DNA from: Stanieria sp. NIES-3757
GTDB lineage: Bacteria; Cyanobacteriota; Cyanobacteriia; Cyanobacteriales; Xenococcaceae
DNA: 64,000 bases
Reading direction: 5' to 3'
NCBI GenBank assembly: GCA_002355455.1
Contig: AP017375.1
Span: forward strand, 4,641,640-4,705,639
How positions within the stretch are numbered: position 1 is the first letter of the stretch; the number at the start of each line of letters is the position of its first letter. Under the pieces are notes generated by a model, which saw only the letters and a program-made list of their open reading frames with translations, ran no database searches and was not told the origin of the DNA. A program made the translations under genes and the position numbers. This document shows positions 18,045 to 27,106 of this stretch, in pieces.

Positions 18045-18084
18045 TAAGACCGTATTTTGTTGACAGAATCGGTCTTATTTTTTT
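18045..18084 (+). terminator. Rho-independent terminator after the DUF4168 gene
   Basis: taagaccg (18045-18052) pairs with cggtctta (18070-18077); part of the 17-nt loop can extend the stem with one mismatch (attttg / cagaat). A run of seven T follows (18078-18084). It lies about 90 bp after the DUF4168 stop and before the sigma-factor gene. Confidence 0.75.
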
Positions 18085-18172
18085 GTTACTTTAAAATCTT
18101 AAGAACTACTTATCTTGATTTGACTAAGATTTTATATAGTAGTTATTTATAATAATCTAACTAAATTGATTA

Positions 18173-19366
18173 ATGGTTCCTCGCCAAAGCATAATTGAAA
18201 TCTTTTCAACTTTTATTCAATTTGATTTTGACCGCTTTAATCATTGGGCGACCGACCCGCGCTTGCGTCGCAACATGAAACGGCATCTGGATCAAGCTTC
18301 ATCGAAAGAAACTTCGGAAAACTTTTGGGCTATCTACTGGCATAAATCATGGCAAAATGAGCCTACAGGTTTGGCGAGAGAACATCTATCTGCGTATCTC
18401 CAAGAGGTTTGTTTTTGGTCAACTAATAAAACCATGACTGGTTTTACCAGTAGTCAATATACAATTTCTGATTGTTTTCAAGTCGCGATCGCTGGTATTG
18501 ATAAAGTTCTCAAAGGTTTTAATCCTAAACAAGGTTACAATCTCAAAAATTACGCCAGCATTACTTTTAGTAATCTAATTCGCGAGTTACTCAGACAGCG
18601 ACAAGAGGTTGATATTTGTTCTGATTGGGCTTTATTACGCAAACTCAGTCAAAAAAGATTGGAAGAATCTCTCAAAAATGCAGGATTAGCTCAAGATACG
18701 ATTGCTAGCTACATTTTAGCTTGGAATTGTCTCAAAACTCTTTACGTTCCTAATCAAGCTAGTCCAACTCGCCGACTGTCTAAACCAGACCAACAAACTT
18801 GGGAACAGATTCTTTTACTGTATCAACAAGAAAGTAAAGTTCAATTACCAACAGCTACAGAAGTAGTCAATACTGAAATTTTAGAAAAATGGCTGACAGC
18901 CTGTGTTAAAGCTGCCCGTGCTTATTTATATCCAACGGTAACTTCAATTAATTTACCTCGTTCAGGAGAAGGTTCGGGAGAAATAATTGATAATCTGCCT
19001 GGGCAAGTAGATGACTCACTACTGACAGAAATGATTGTTGAAGAAGAACAAGCTGACCGCAATCAACAACAATCTCAAATCAATGGAGTTTTAATCGCAG
19101 CTTTGAAAAAGTTGGACGCAGATGAACAAAAATTGTTAGAACTGTACTATGCTCGTGCCATGACTCAGACTGAGATGGCAAAAGAGCTTAATACGCAACA
19201 ATATAATGTATCGCGCAAATTATCAAGAGCTAGAAAAGCATTACTTAAATCTCTCGCACAATGGAGTAAAGAAACTCTGCATATCTCCCTTACCTCGGAC
19301 GTACTCAATGGCATAAGCACACTTTTAGAAGAATGGTTAGCTGGTCACTACAGCACATATAGTTAA
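18173..19366 (+). CDS. Sigma-70 family (group 3-like) RNA polymerase sigma factor
   Basis: A 397-residue protein with a clear C-terminal sigma region 4 (about 305-365): LKKLDADEQKLLELYYARAM followed by the helix-turn-helix TQTEMAKELNTQQYNVSRKLSRARKAL. The middle segment FNPKQGYNLKNYASITFSNLIRELLRQRQE looks like a divergent region 2. The N-terminal third is unlike group 1 and 2 factors. The gene starts at an ATG without a clear Shine-Dalgarno site. It is followed after 24 bp by a DUF1822 gene, a sigma/DUF1822 pairing seen in other cyanobacteria. It should direct RNA polymerase to a small promoter set; the trigger and targets are unknown. Confidence 0.82.
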   Translation: MVPRQSIIEIFSTFIQFDFDRFNHWATDPRLRRNMKRHLDQASSKETSENFWAIYWHKSWQNEPTGLAREHLSAYLQEVCFWSTNKTMTGFTSSQYTISDCFQVAIAGIDKVLKGFNPKQGYNLKNYASITFSNLIRELLRQRQEVDICSDWALLRKLSQKRLEESLKNAGLAQDTIASYILAWNCLKTLYVPNQASPTRRLSKPDQQTWEQILLLYQQESKVQLPTATEVVNTEILEKWLTACVKAARAYLYPTVTSINLPRSGEGSGEIIDNLPGQVDDSLLTEMIVEEEQADRNQQQSQINGVLIAALKKLDADEQKLLELYYARAMTQTEMAKELNTQQYNVSRKLSRARKALLKSLAQWSKETLHISLTSDVLNGISTLLEEWLAGHYSTYS

Positions 19367-19390
19367 TAAAACACTTGGAGGAATGCCACA

Positions 19391-20566
19391 ATGTCCGATT
19401 TAGCTCTTTTTAACCCAACTGATTTAGTTTTAGAAATTTCTGACCAAATTAAAAATGAAGCCTGGCGGAATAGTCAAACTGCTGCTACTCCTACTAGCCG
19501 TTGGCAAGTGTATCTTAATCAAGTTGCGCTTAATACCGTATTACCTTGGTTGAGAGAAGAACAAGACCATGCAGTTAGAGTTGCTAGTCAAGTGTCTTTA
19601 GCTAGTATTTGGGAAGTAGTTAATGGTACTTCTTTAACCGTCGGTGATAGCAAATTAGTTCTTATTCCTAGTGAAGCTGATGACTTAAGCGAATTAAGAG
19701 TTGCTCAAGAATGGATCGATCTTCCTCAATGGAGAGGTGATTATTATTTAGCAGTACAAGTAAATCTCGATGATAACTACGTTAGAGTTTGGGGTTACAC
19801 AACTCATCAAAAATTAAAAACTGTAGGTCATTATCAAGCAAGCGATCGCACTTATAGTTTAACAGAAGATGATTTAATTACTGACCTCGATGTCTTATTT
19901 CTAGCTTGGGAACTTTGCCCTGAAGAAGTTACTCAACTAGAAGTTGCAGCTTTACCAGCTATGTCTGCTACTCAAGCTAGTAACTTAATTAAACGTCTTG
20001 GTGATGTAAATATTTTATTACCGAGAATGGCAATTCCATTTCAATTTTGGGCAGCTTTAATCGGACAAGAAAGTTGGAGAAGAAGTCTGGTTCAAAAACG
20101 TCGTGGTTTACCAGTCAGAGGTTCAGTTGTAGAGTGGTTAAAAGCTGAAGTAGCTAATGTAGTCGAAGAATTCGGTTGGAGACAAGTAGAATTTCAACCC
20201 AGTATGGTAGGTGCTAGAGGTGCAAACAATGTGATTGATGAATTTGATGCTCCTTCAGAAATAGCTTTAGCCAAACAATTAACAATTGCCAATCAACCTT
20301 ATGAACTAAAAATTATTCCCTTAGATCTTGAGGCAGGTTTATGGCGGTTTGAATTGCGTAGTTTAGCTCTTGGAGGTCTAATTCCTACTGGTACAATTTT
20401 AAGGTTGCTCACAGAAGATTTAGAAGCTTTTGAAGGTAATGAAGATGTAGCTACTACTGCTGTAGAAGAACTTGCTTTAGAAGTAGGTTTAGATTCAGGC
20501 GAAGGATTAGTTTGGCAAGTTATACCAACCCCCGAAAATTATGAACCAGAAATTCTCCGATTTTAA
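19391..20566 (+). CDS. DUF1822 family protein
   Basis: A 391-residue soluble protein of the cyanobacterial DUF1822 family, with the typical WQVYLNQVALNTVLPWL near the start, a middle WRGDYYLAVQVNLDDNYVRVWGY block and a C-terminal PYELKIIPLDLEAGLWRFELR. The start at 19391 has ggagg 10 bp upstream; another ATG at 19383 is out of frame. The gene follows the sigma-factor gene by 24 bp, so they are surely cotranscribed. The biochemical function of DUF1822 is not established. A regulatory (anti-sigma-like) role is suggested only by the pairing. A hairpin lies 6 bp after the stop. Confidence 0.85.
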   Translation: MSDLALFNPTDLVLEISDQIKNEAWRNSQTAATPTSRWQVYLNQVALNTVLPWLREEQDHAVRVASQVSLASIWEVVNGTSLTVGDSKLVLIPSEADDLSELRVAQEWIDLPQWRGDYYLAVQVNLDDNYVRVWGYTTHQKLKTVGHYQASDRTYSLTEDDLITDLDVLFLAWELCPEEVTQLEVAALPAMSATQASNLIKRLGDVNILLPRMAIPFQFWAALIGQESWRRSLVQKRRGLPVRGSVVEWLKAEVANVVEEFGWRQVEFQPSMVGARGANNVIDEFDAPSEIALAKQLTIANQPYELKIIPLDLEAGLWRFELRSLALGGLIPTGTILRLLTEDLEAFEGNEDVATTAVEELALEVGLDSGEGLVWQVIPTPENYEPEILRF

Positions 20567-20571
20567 TCTCA

Positions 20572-20611
20572 GGTGCGATAAGTTTTTAATTCAATGGCAG
20601 CTTATTGCACC
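20572..20611 (+). terminator. 3' hairpin after the sigma/DUF1822 operon
   Basis: ggtgcgataag (20572-20582) pairs with cttattgcacc (20601-20611), an 11-bp stem with one G-T pair and an 18-nt loop, starting 6 bp past the DUF1822 stop. The nearest T-run (ttttttt) begins about 22 nt later, so it is either an imperfect terminator or a 3'-end stabilising hairpin. Confidence 0.5.
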
Positions 20612-20998
20612 CTCTGCTACTTTAAAAATTAATTTTTTTGTGGGGAAGTATTTTAAATAAGATATTTTAAATATTTTTAGATAGATTGATAAAATTATTG
20701 AATCAGAATTACTATTAAGAAAAAAAATTATTTTAATAATTATAGTTATTTTTCAGTGTGCTTTGCAATCAAATAGAATAGAACACAAATTAAAAAGCTG
20801 TTAGCTATTAGCCAAAACTCAAAAACTCAAAGCTTATTTACTTCTAGTATGGTTAACAATATGAAAATTAATGGAAGTCAATTTTTGAAAATATCTAATA
20901 AAAATTACGAGAGGTATAGCATTGCTATACCCCTAAAATGTCACTTATTCTTAGCTTTTAATGAAAGCGAATTGTCAAATTATTTTTAATAACTCAAA
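20612..20998. other. Intergenic region between convergent genes
   Basis: A very AT-rich stretch with one short palindrome, ggtatagc-att-gctatacc (20913-20931; 8-bp arms), which has no T-tract. No gene or RNA is recognisable. Confidence 0.5.
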
Positions 20999-21451
20999 TT
21001 AACCAACTCTACCTTCTGTAGGACCAGAAATCGCTTTCCAACCTGCTAATCCGCCTTGGAGACGAGAAACATTTTCAAAACCTGCTGCAACAAATTTTTC
21101 CACTGCTGCTTGCGCTTGTTCATCATTTTCGCCATAAATATAAAGTTCACGGCGAGTAGAAAGACTATTCATTAATCTGCCTAAAGTTTCTTCAGAATCA
21201 ATTGGTACAGCACCCAAAATTCTTTCGGTATTAAAAGAATTGCGATCGCGAGCATCGGCGATAGTAAATGCTGGTTCTCCCCAATCTAATCTTTCTTTTA
21301 ATGCTTGTGCGCTAGATACTGGTTTTTGTTGTTCTGAAGCATGAGGAAGAACTTCTGTTAATTTGTCTTTAGTTTCTAAAATGCGTTTTGCTTCTGCTTT
21401 AGGTTCTGACATAACAATAATTTTTCTGTAATTTACTTTGTTATTGTTCAT
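20999..21451 (-). CDS. Rhodanese-fold protein lacking the catalytic cysteine
   Basis: A 150-residue cytoplasmic protein with a rhodanese-like domain (about 45-145). The structural signatures ITIADARDRNSF (here FTIADARDRNSF), RILGAVPI and the terminal LQGGLAGWKAI are intact. The active-site loop reads LYIYGENDEQAQAA, where active enzymes have a Cys directly after the hydrophobic strand (VYC). It therefore cannot carry a persulfide by the standard mechanism and is likely a binding or structural variant. Residue 14 (ATG at 21412, MSEPKAEAK) is an alternative start; neither start has a Shine-Dalgarno site. It diverges from rppA. Confidence 0.82.
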   Translation of the reverse strand: MNNNKVNYRKIIVMSEPKAEAKRILETKDKLTEVLPHASEQQKPVSSAQALKERLDWGEPAFTIADARDRNSFNTERILGAVPIDSEETLGRLMNSLSTRRELYIYGENDEQAQAAVEKFVAAGFENVSRLQGGLAGWKAISGPTEGRVG

Positions 21452-21775
21452 TAAGCCAAAAAAGTTTTCAGAAAAACTCCATCAAAAGCAATACTTTGAA
21501 ACCGATCCCACTTAAGTTAGAAAAATCATTAATTTATTTCTAGGTTAGATAAATAGAACTAATGATTAAATTTAGCCAATTGTAGTAAACAAATACTGAG
21601 TAAATAATAATACACTTAAAAAAATAAAAGTTTTTTTTATTATCAAAATTTTCCTTTGAATCAAGCTGAAAATTACTAGGATTAACTACTTAAAAAATAG
21701 TTGTGATTGTTTTAAATGATTTACATACGATAATATTTCCTATTAAGCTATTGGACGATCGAGTTTAAATAAACT
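21452..21775. other. Promoter region between rhodanese-like gene and rppA
   Basis: A divergent intergenic stretch with A/T tracts. It should carry promoters for both genes. I found no clear palindrome, RNA gene or ORF. It ends in a perfect Shine-Dalgarno sequence (aaggaggt, 21776-21783) for rppA. Confidence 0.45.
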
Positions 21776-21789
21776 AAGGAGGTAATTTT

Positions 21790-22470
21790 ATGAAAATTCT
21801 CGTAGTTGAAGATGATGAACGTATCAGTGATGCGATCGCAGAATATCTTTCGGATCAGCATTATGCCGTAGAAACAGCTTATGATGGTCAGTCTGCTTGG
21901 GAACTTTTAGATGTATTTACTTACGATCTTGTTTTGCTTGATGTAATGCTTCCTCAAATGGATGGAATTACTCTTTGTCGTAAACTACGAACTAAAGGTC
22001 ACGAAACTCCCATTTTGATGCTAACGGCTAAAGATACTGTAAATAACAAAATAGAAGGTTTAGATGCTGGTGCTGACGATTACTTAGTTAAACCCTTTGA
22101 ATTGCCAGAATTATCCGCTCGTATTCGTGCTTTATTACGTCGAGGTGGTTCTAGTACTCCTCCTGTTCTGACTTGGGGAGAATTGCGTTTAGACCCTAGT
22201 ACTTGTGAAGTTTTTTATCAAGAAGAACTGCTTCCTCTGAGTCCCAAAGAATATAAACTGTTGGAATTCTTTTTGCGTAATGGCAGAAGAGTATTCAGTC
22301 GCGCTCAGATTCTAGAACATCTTTGGCCCTTTGAACAAGTACCAGAAGAAGCAACTGTTAAAGCTCATATTCGAGGTTTAAGACAAAAACTCGAATCAGC
22401 AGGAGCTCCCCACGATCTAATTGAAACTGTTTATGGTTTGGGTTATCGACTCAAAGAACAACCAGAGTAA
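21790..22470 (+). CDS. rppA: OmpR-family response regulator, RppA-like
   Basis: A 226-residue regulator with a receiver domain (1-115; acidic pair E7-D8-D9, phosphoacceptor D51, Lys-Pro of YLVKPFE) and a winged-helix DNA-binding domain (125-222; SPKEYKLLEFFLRNGRRVFSR, VKAHIRGLRQKL, YGLGYRLK). A perfect Shine-Dalgarno site (aaggaggt) lies 6 bp before the ATG, which suggests strong translation. The partner kinase follows after about 250 bp on the same strand. The pair resembles RppA/RppB of Synechocystis (also called NrsR/NrsS), linked to redox control of photosynthesis genes and nickel response. The RppA name is by resemblance; the signal here is not known. Confidence 0.88.
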   Translation: MKILVVEDDERISDAIAEYLSDQHYAVETAYDGQSAWELLDVFTYDLVLLDVMLPQMDGITLCRKLRTKGHETPILMLTAKDTVNNKIEGLDAGADDYLVKPFELPELSARIRALLRRGGSSTPPVLTWGELRLDPSTCEVFYQEELLPLSPKEYKLLEFFLRNGRRVFSRAQILEHLWPFEQVPEEATVKAHIRGLRQKLESAGAPHDLIETVYGLGYRLKEQPE

Positions 22471-22574
22471 AAGCGAAACAATTTAGTAGCCAAACAAGTC
22501 GATTAGTTTTTAACGCTGCTGGTGAAGAGGTTATTCAGGAATAATATAGCGGTTCTCAAATTATAGTAATACCC

Positions 22575-22640
22575 TGGTTGAGCGTTAATGGTTGATTGTT
22601 GATAGCTGATAGTTGATGGTTCATTGTTAACCGATAACTG
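22575..22640. repeat. Heptamer-like gttgat(a/t)g dispersed repeat
   Basis: The rppA-rppB gap contains ggttgattgttgatagctgatagttgatgg followed by ttcattgttaaccgataactg, a degenerate tandem of 7-10 bp units. Related units (caattaac, agttatc) occur near 13860, 33360, 44000, 50610, 53615 and 63940. Confidence 0.5.
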
Positions 22641-22724
22641 TTTTAGGTGTAGAGGATGGCTCATGAGAATTAAAAATCAATTTGTTTAGGTAATTGAAAG
22701 CTTACTGTTATTAAATTATTGAGT

Positions 22725-24074
22725 ATGTTTCAAAGTTTACGTTGGCGACTACTTTTGTCTTACTTAACAGTAATGGCAGCGATCTTAAGTGTATTTGGGA
22801 TGGGTGTTTATGTATTTTTTAGTCGCAATCTCTACCGTCAATTAGACAAAAAATTATTAACACTCGCTCAATCTGCTGCTCCTGCTTTTACTGAAGTAGA
22901 AAAAACAGGTAGTGGTTATCTCAATCAGGTAGATAAAGTTCCTTGGCGAGATATTTTTAACCGCGATAAACAAAGTTTAGAATGGTTTGATGCTAAAGGT
23001 AATTTGTTAGGAAGTAAAGGGTTTATTCGTTTAGAACTTCCTCCTACAACTGGTGCAGCTAATCTTCAACATAAAAAAACAAAATTTCCTGTTCGAGCTT
23101 ACACTATTTCAGTTTTTAAAGATGGTTCTAGTCCCGCTCAACCTTCTTTAGAAGGATACATTCGAGCTAGTCAGTCGATTGAAGAAATTGAAGCCGTTCA
23201 AATTCAACTTTTTTGGGTTTTAATTTTTGGCGGATTGATGACTCTTATTTTGATCGGTTTAGGTGGTTTTTGGTTAGCACAAAAAGCAATTGAACCAATT
23301 GAAGAAAGTTTTCAAAAACTTAAACAATTTACTGCTGATGCCTCTCATGAATTACGAGGTCCTTTAACTGCAATTAAAGCTTCGGTCGATGTGATGCAAT
23401 CTCATCCCGAACGGATTCATCCCAAAGATGCTAAAAAAATTACCGCGATCGCTAGTGCTACTACCCAAATGAGTCATTTGATTGAAGATTTGCTGTTTTT
23501 AGCACGAACCGATAAGGCAGTCATTATTCGCGACCGAGAGAAAAAACCTCTTTTGATCAATACGATTCTCCAAAATATTATTACTCTGCTTGAGCCTTTT
23601 GCTCAAAATAAAAATATTGCCTTAAAAGCTGATTTTTTATTAGATGTATTAGTAGTAGGCGATCATACTCAACTTACTCGTTTATTTTCTAATTTAGTTG
23701 AGAATGCGCTGCAATACACTCCTGAAGGCGGTCAAGTTAGTCTTCATCTTCACAAACAAAACCGTTACGTAATTGTAAGTGTGAAAGATACAGGAATTGG
23801 AATTGCACCAGATCAAATTCCTTTTGTCTTTGATCGCTTTTGGCGTGCAGATAAAGCTCGCTCTCGTCGTGAAGGTGGTACTGGTTTAGGATTAGCTATT
23901 GCCAGTGCGATCGCTCAAAGTCATGGCGGAAAAATCACGGTAAGCAGTGAAGTAGATGTGGGTAGTTGTTTTCAGGTGCGAATTCCAATGTTAATAGTTA
24001 GTGGAGCAACTAAAAAAGACAAAAAGGTGTTGCCGAAACAAATTATGATTGAGGCTGAAACCATTGATTCATAG
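22725..24074 (+). CDS. rppB: Two-component sensor histidine kinase, RppB-like
   Basis: A membrane sensor kinase of 449 residues from the ATG at 22725 (an in-frame TTG two codons earlier is less likely). TM1 is about 9-33 and TM2 about 162-186, enclosing a periplasmic domain of about 130 residues. A short linker leads to HisKA with H208 in ADASHELRGPLTAIK, then HATPase with N box LVENALQYTP, G1 DTGIGIAPDQ and G2 [10 protein letters not shown]. It follows rppA by about 250 bp, a gap that holds dispersed repeats, so the two may or may not share one transcript. The arrangement fits RppA/RppB; what it senses cannot be read here. Confidence 0.88.
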   Translation: MFQSLRWRLLLSYLTVMAAILSVFGMGVYVFFSRNLYRQLDKKLLTLAQSAAPAFTEVEKTGSGYLNQVDKVPWRDIFNRDKQSLEWFDAKGNLLGSKGFIRLELPPTTGAANLQHKKTKFPVRAYTISVFKDGSSPAQPSLEGYIRASQSIEEIEAVQIQLFWVLIFGGLMTLILIGLGGFWLAQKAIEPIEESFQKLKQFTADASHELRGPLTAIKASVDVMQSHPERIHPKDAKKITAIASATTQMSHLIEDLLFLARTDKAVIIRDREKKPLLINTILQNIITLLEPFAQNKNIALKADFLLDVLVVGDHTQLTRLFSNLVENALQYTPEGGQVSLHLHKQNRYVIVSVKDTGIGIAPDQIPFVFDRFWRADKARSRREGGTGLGLAIASAIAQSHGGKITVSSEVDVGSCFQVRIPMLIVSGATKKDKKVLPKQIMIEAETIDS

Positions 24075-24119
24075 CTCTTTTCGGTTTAAGGCTACACCCT
24101 AGTCAGATGTAAATGAGAT

Positions 24120-25499
24120 TTATCTGCCACCAATTACAACATTTTTAATTCTCAGATGAGGTCCTCCTACGCTTACAGGTAAAGGCATTTGTCCTCCTTT
24201 ACCACAACCGCCATTAGTAAAGAGAGTATCGTTACCAATTGCTTCAATATCTTTAAGAGTTTGAAATACATTCCCTGTTAAAGTCACATCGCTAACGGGT
24301 TCGGCAATTTTACCATTACGGATCATATAACCTTCTGCTGCTGCAAAAGTAAACATTTCTCCGTTAGTTTGTCCGCCTAACATTCTGACAGCATACACTC
24401 CTTCTTCAATATCATCAATCATATCTTCAAAAGAAGTATCTCCTGGTTCAATCGCTGTATTAGTCATCCGCACAATAGGAGGATAGTTGGCACGAATTGC
24501 CCTCGCATTACCCGTTGGTTGTTCGTGCATTTTTCCTGCTGTTTCCCTTGAATGAAGACGTTGCGCTAACACCCCATTTTTAATGAGATACTTTCTTTGT
24601 CCCGGAACTCCTTCATCATCGTATTTAATTGAACCAGGTAAATCCTCCAACGTAGCATCATCAATTACATTGAGTTGTTCAATCCCTAACGGTTTACCAA
24701 GGGTTAAAAGTTCTTGCATGCGGGGATTTTCATAAACAAAATCTGCTTCAGATAAATGCCCAAAAGCTTCGTGAATAAACACACCTGATAAATAAGGATC
24801 GAGAATTACCGTATATTGTCCACCTTTGACCGAATTTGCTTCTAATTGATTAACTGCTCGTTTAGCTGCACCTAACACTCGGTCTTCAATGCCAATTAAG
24901 CAATTAAAATTATCTCTAGAATGAATCGATTCAAAACCTTGACGAACAATTCCGCCTTCACCTCTGGCGATCGCGCCAAATCGACCAGTAACATCTAATC
25001 TTTCTTGAACAATACAACTACCAACCGAATTAACAAAATAATTGGTGGTAAAGACATCACCCAAACTGCTCATCGTAGTCTGAATGCGTGGATCGTACTC
25101 TAAAATTAACTTGTTGTAAGCTTCTAAAATTTGACGTTTATCTTGCAGAGAAACACCACGAGGATCTCGTTTTAGTTCGACTTTGACATAATCTTCGATT
25201 GGTGCGATCGCAGCTAGTTGAGTAGTTTCTTTACCAACCAATTTTGCTTGAGCAATAGCTTCCTCAATTCTTGGTTTTAACTCTTCTAAACCATTGAAGG
25301 TAACAAAACTCCAACCACCTTGATGACAAGCACGAATTCCACCTGCTAAAGCAAAACTACGATTGACACCATCTAATTGTTTACCTCGGAAAGCTAGATT
25401 AGTTGATTCGCTTTGTTCAACTCTAATTTCTAAATAATCAACTGAATTTTGATAAGCAGCAATCGCATCTCGTAACCGCTCAGTAGTTGAATGTTCCAT
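24120..25499 (-). CDS. tldD: Metallopeptidase TldD homologue
   Basis: A 459-residue soluble protein of the TldD/PmbA (TldE) family. The zinc-binding motif HEAFGH is complete at residues 243-248, which marks the catalytic TldD subunit rather than the PmbA/TldE partner. The late glycine-rich TNGGCGKGGQMPLPVS, with its conserved Cys, is also present. In other bacteria TldD/TldE degrade unfolded peptides and mature some antibiotic peptides. No tldE partner or peptide precursor is seen nearby. It converges with rppB, leaving 45 bp between the stops. Confidence 0.92.
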   Translation of the reverse strand: MEHSTTERLRDAIAAYQNSVDYLEIRVEQSESTNLAFRGKQLDGVNRSFALAGGIRACHQGGWSFVTFNGLEELKPRIEEAIAQAKLVGKETTQLAAIAPIEDYVKVELKRDPRGVSLQDKRQILEAYNKLILEYDPRIQTTMSSLGDVFTTNYFVNSVGSCIVQERLDVTGRFGAIARGEGGIVRQGFESIHSRDNFNCLIGIEDRVLGAAKRAVNQLEANSVKGGQYTVILDPYLSGVFIHEAFGHLSEADFVYENPRMQELLTLGKPLGIEQLNVIDDATLEDLPGSIKYDDEGVPGQRKYLIKNGVLAQRLHSRETAGKMHEQPTGNARAIRANYPPIVRMTNTAIEPGDTSFEDMIDDIEEGVYAVRMLGGQTNGEMFTFAAAEGYMIRNGKIAEPVSDVTLTGNVFQTLKDIEAIGNDTLFTNGGCGKGGQMPLPVSVGGPHLRIKNVVIGGR

Positions 25500-25627
25500 A
25501 ATATTTGTTTTTTAATAGAGCTACTACTTTTAAGATACCTTGCCGATCTGGGTTACTGCATCGATACCGATCTGTTATCTATAGCAAGGACGTAGTAGAT
25601 TACGTCCCTAATAAAATTTAAGTCTAA

Positions 25628-26692
25628 TTAAATTTCATCCCAACCGCTAATTCCAGAAGACATGACATAACTAGTAACTCCAGCTTCAAAGAAATTAGCC
25701 TTAGTATGACCTTCTTTTTTGGTATCTGAAAAACGTTCTAAATGCCGATAAGGACTCTTTTGGTATTTGTCTTCTGGATAAAGTGGTTCTAAACCAATTG
25801 CTTTCAATCTCAGATTAGCTAAATACTTAGTATATTGTTCGGTACTTCCTTCCGTAACACCTAAAATATTATCTCCGACAATATGATTAGTCCATTTGAC
25901 TTCATGTTGTACCGCCGTATCAAACATTTCATAAATTTGCTCGACTGAATGAATAAACAGTTGTCGCGCTTCAGGAATAAGTTTTTGATAGAGTCTAACG
26001 TGACTTAATTCATCACGATTAATCATTTTAAAAATATCGGCACTTCCTGGCATTAACATCCGCGAAGCTAAATTATAAAAATAGATAAAGCCGTTGTAGA
26101 AATAAATGCCTTCCAATAAATAATCTGCCAGTAAAGCCGTAAAATAATTCTCCGCAGTAGGATTATCTACATATTTTTGATAAAGTTTGGCAATGAATTG
26201 ACAACGATCTGCTAAAACTTTATCTGTACGCCAGAAATCATAAACCTTACTTCTGCGATCGCTGGGGATAACTGTTTCAATAATATATTGATAACTTTGG
26301 TTGTGCATTCCTTCTTGAGAAATTTGTTCTGCCATACACAGACTTACTTCTGGTGCAGTAACACAACTTTTAAGATGCGGAATATTGCAGGTTTGAACAG
26401 AATCAAGAAAAGTAAGATAACTCAAAATGCCATCATAGGCGTATCTTTCTTCAGAAGTTAAATTCCAATAATCAGTTACATCTTGAGTGAGATCGAGTTT
26501 TTGCGGAATCCAAAAGTTTTCTCGCATTTGTTGATACAATCCAATTGCCCAAGAATAGCGGACATCGTTGAGTTGCATTAAATTAGTCGTATTCCCAAAC
26601 CAAATCGAGCGATTTTCAATTCTGTCGTCTCCTTGAGGATTAAAAATCGGATTGGCTAACATTTTGTTTTGATCGGATAAAAAAGAAGTCAT
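25628..26692 (-). CDS. nrdB: Ribonucleoside-diphosphate reductase beta subunit (class I, NrdB)
   Basis: The radical-generating small subunit of aerobic ribonucleotide reductase, 354 residues. The di-iron and tyrosyl ligands are all present: D97, E127, H130, Y134 (QEGMHNQSY), E194 (LLEGIYFY), E228 and H231 (RDELSHVRL). The radical Tyr in the class Ia position is Y134. It works with NrdA (28709-30976), which lies upstream on the same strand but is separated from it by about 2 kb of toxin-antitoxin remnants and an IS. Two NrdR-box-like sites 42 bp apart lie just upstream, so it likely has its own promoter. Confidence 0.95.
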   Translation of the reverse strand: MTSFLSDQNKMLANPIFNPQGDDRIENRSIWFGNTTNLMQLNDVRYSWAIGLYQQMRENFWIPQKLDLTQDVTDYWNLTSEERYAYDGILSYLTFLDSVQTCNIPHLKSCVTAPEVSLCMAEQISQEGMHNQSYQYIIETVIPSDRRSKVYDFWRTDKVLADRCQFIAKLYQKYVDNPTAENYFTALLADYLLEGIYFYNGFIYFYNLASRMLMPGSADIFKMINRDELSHVRLYQKLIPEARQLFIHSVEQIYEMFDTAVQHEVKWTNHIVGDNILGVTEGSTEQYTKYLANLRLKAIGLEPLYPEDKYQKSPYRHLERFSDTKKEGHTKANFFEAGVTSYVMSSGISGWDEI

Positions 26693-26725
26693 AAGTACGG
26701 TTTGAGCAAGTCAATCTTTAAGATT

Positions 26726-26783
26726 ATGCTATATGTAGTGTTATAGCTTAACAAAATCAGTTTTATAACGCTATATATAATTT
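26726..26783 (-). promoter_or_regulatory. Paired NrdR-box-like sites upstream of nrdB
   Basis: atgctatatgtagtgt (26726-26741) and acgctatatataattt (26768-26783) each match 13 of 16 positions of the general NrdR box acacwatatatwgtgt. Their centres are 42 bp apart, close to four helical turns. They lie 34 and 76 bp before the nrdB ATG. NrdR is the usual repressor of nrd genes; binding here is inference. Confidence 0.6.
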
Positions 26784-26803
26784 TTGAGTCAAGCTGAGAA
26801 TAT

Positions 26804-27028
26804 CTATAGTAATTCTGAAATATGATCTTTTTCGTAGTTCTCGATCAATATTCCCATAATTTCCATTAAAGAAGCTAAAGGATGAGATTCTTCTTCTCCT
26901 ACTTCGTCTATTAAGCTATCTAGCACGACAACCAGTTTTTCATACTCTTCTTCTGTATGGGGAACAAAAATTTTATTACCTAAATATGACCAAGCATTAA
27001 TAGTTGTCTTAATATCCAAACTCTGCAT
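26804..27028 (-). CDS. HigA-like antitoxin N-terminal fragment
   Basis: A 74-residue acidic protein, MQSLDIKTTINAWSYLGNKI..., with the block PHTEEEYEKLVVVLDSLIDEVGEEESHPLASL and the end IENYEKDH. This matches the N-terminal half of HigA-type antitoxins that carry an XRE helix-turn-helix after this point. Here a stop follows at once, and the 110 bp up to nrdB contain no HTH in any frame. It is either a truncated antitoxin or a stand-alone antitoxin-like protein. The presumed toxin gene lies 1.2 kb upstream, beyond an inserted IS. The start has no Shine-Dalgarno site. Confidence 0.6.
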   Translation of the reverse strand: MQSLDIKTTINAWSYLGNKIFVPHTEEEYEKLVVVLDSLIDEVGEEESHPLASLMEIMGILIENYEKDHISELL

Positions 27029-27106
27029 AAATCAGAAACTGCCCGCCACAGAATATAAGTATCTGATCGATTTTAAATAAAATGGACAAAACTATCAATG
27101 TTTAAT

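Noticed and set aside
20913-20931. Palindrome ggtatagc-att-gctatacc as a terminator
   Set aside because: No T-tract on either strand and it is far from both stop codons; listed only as a small palindrome.
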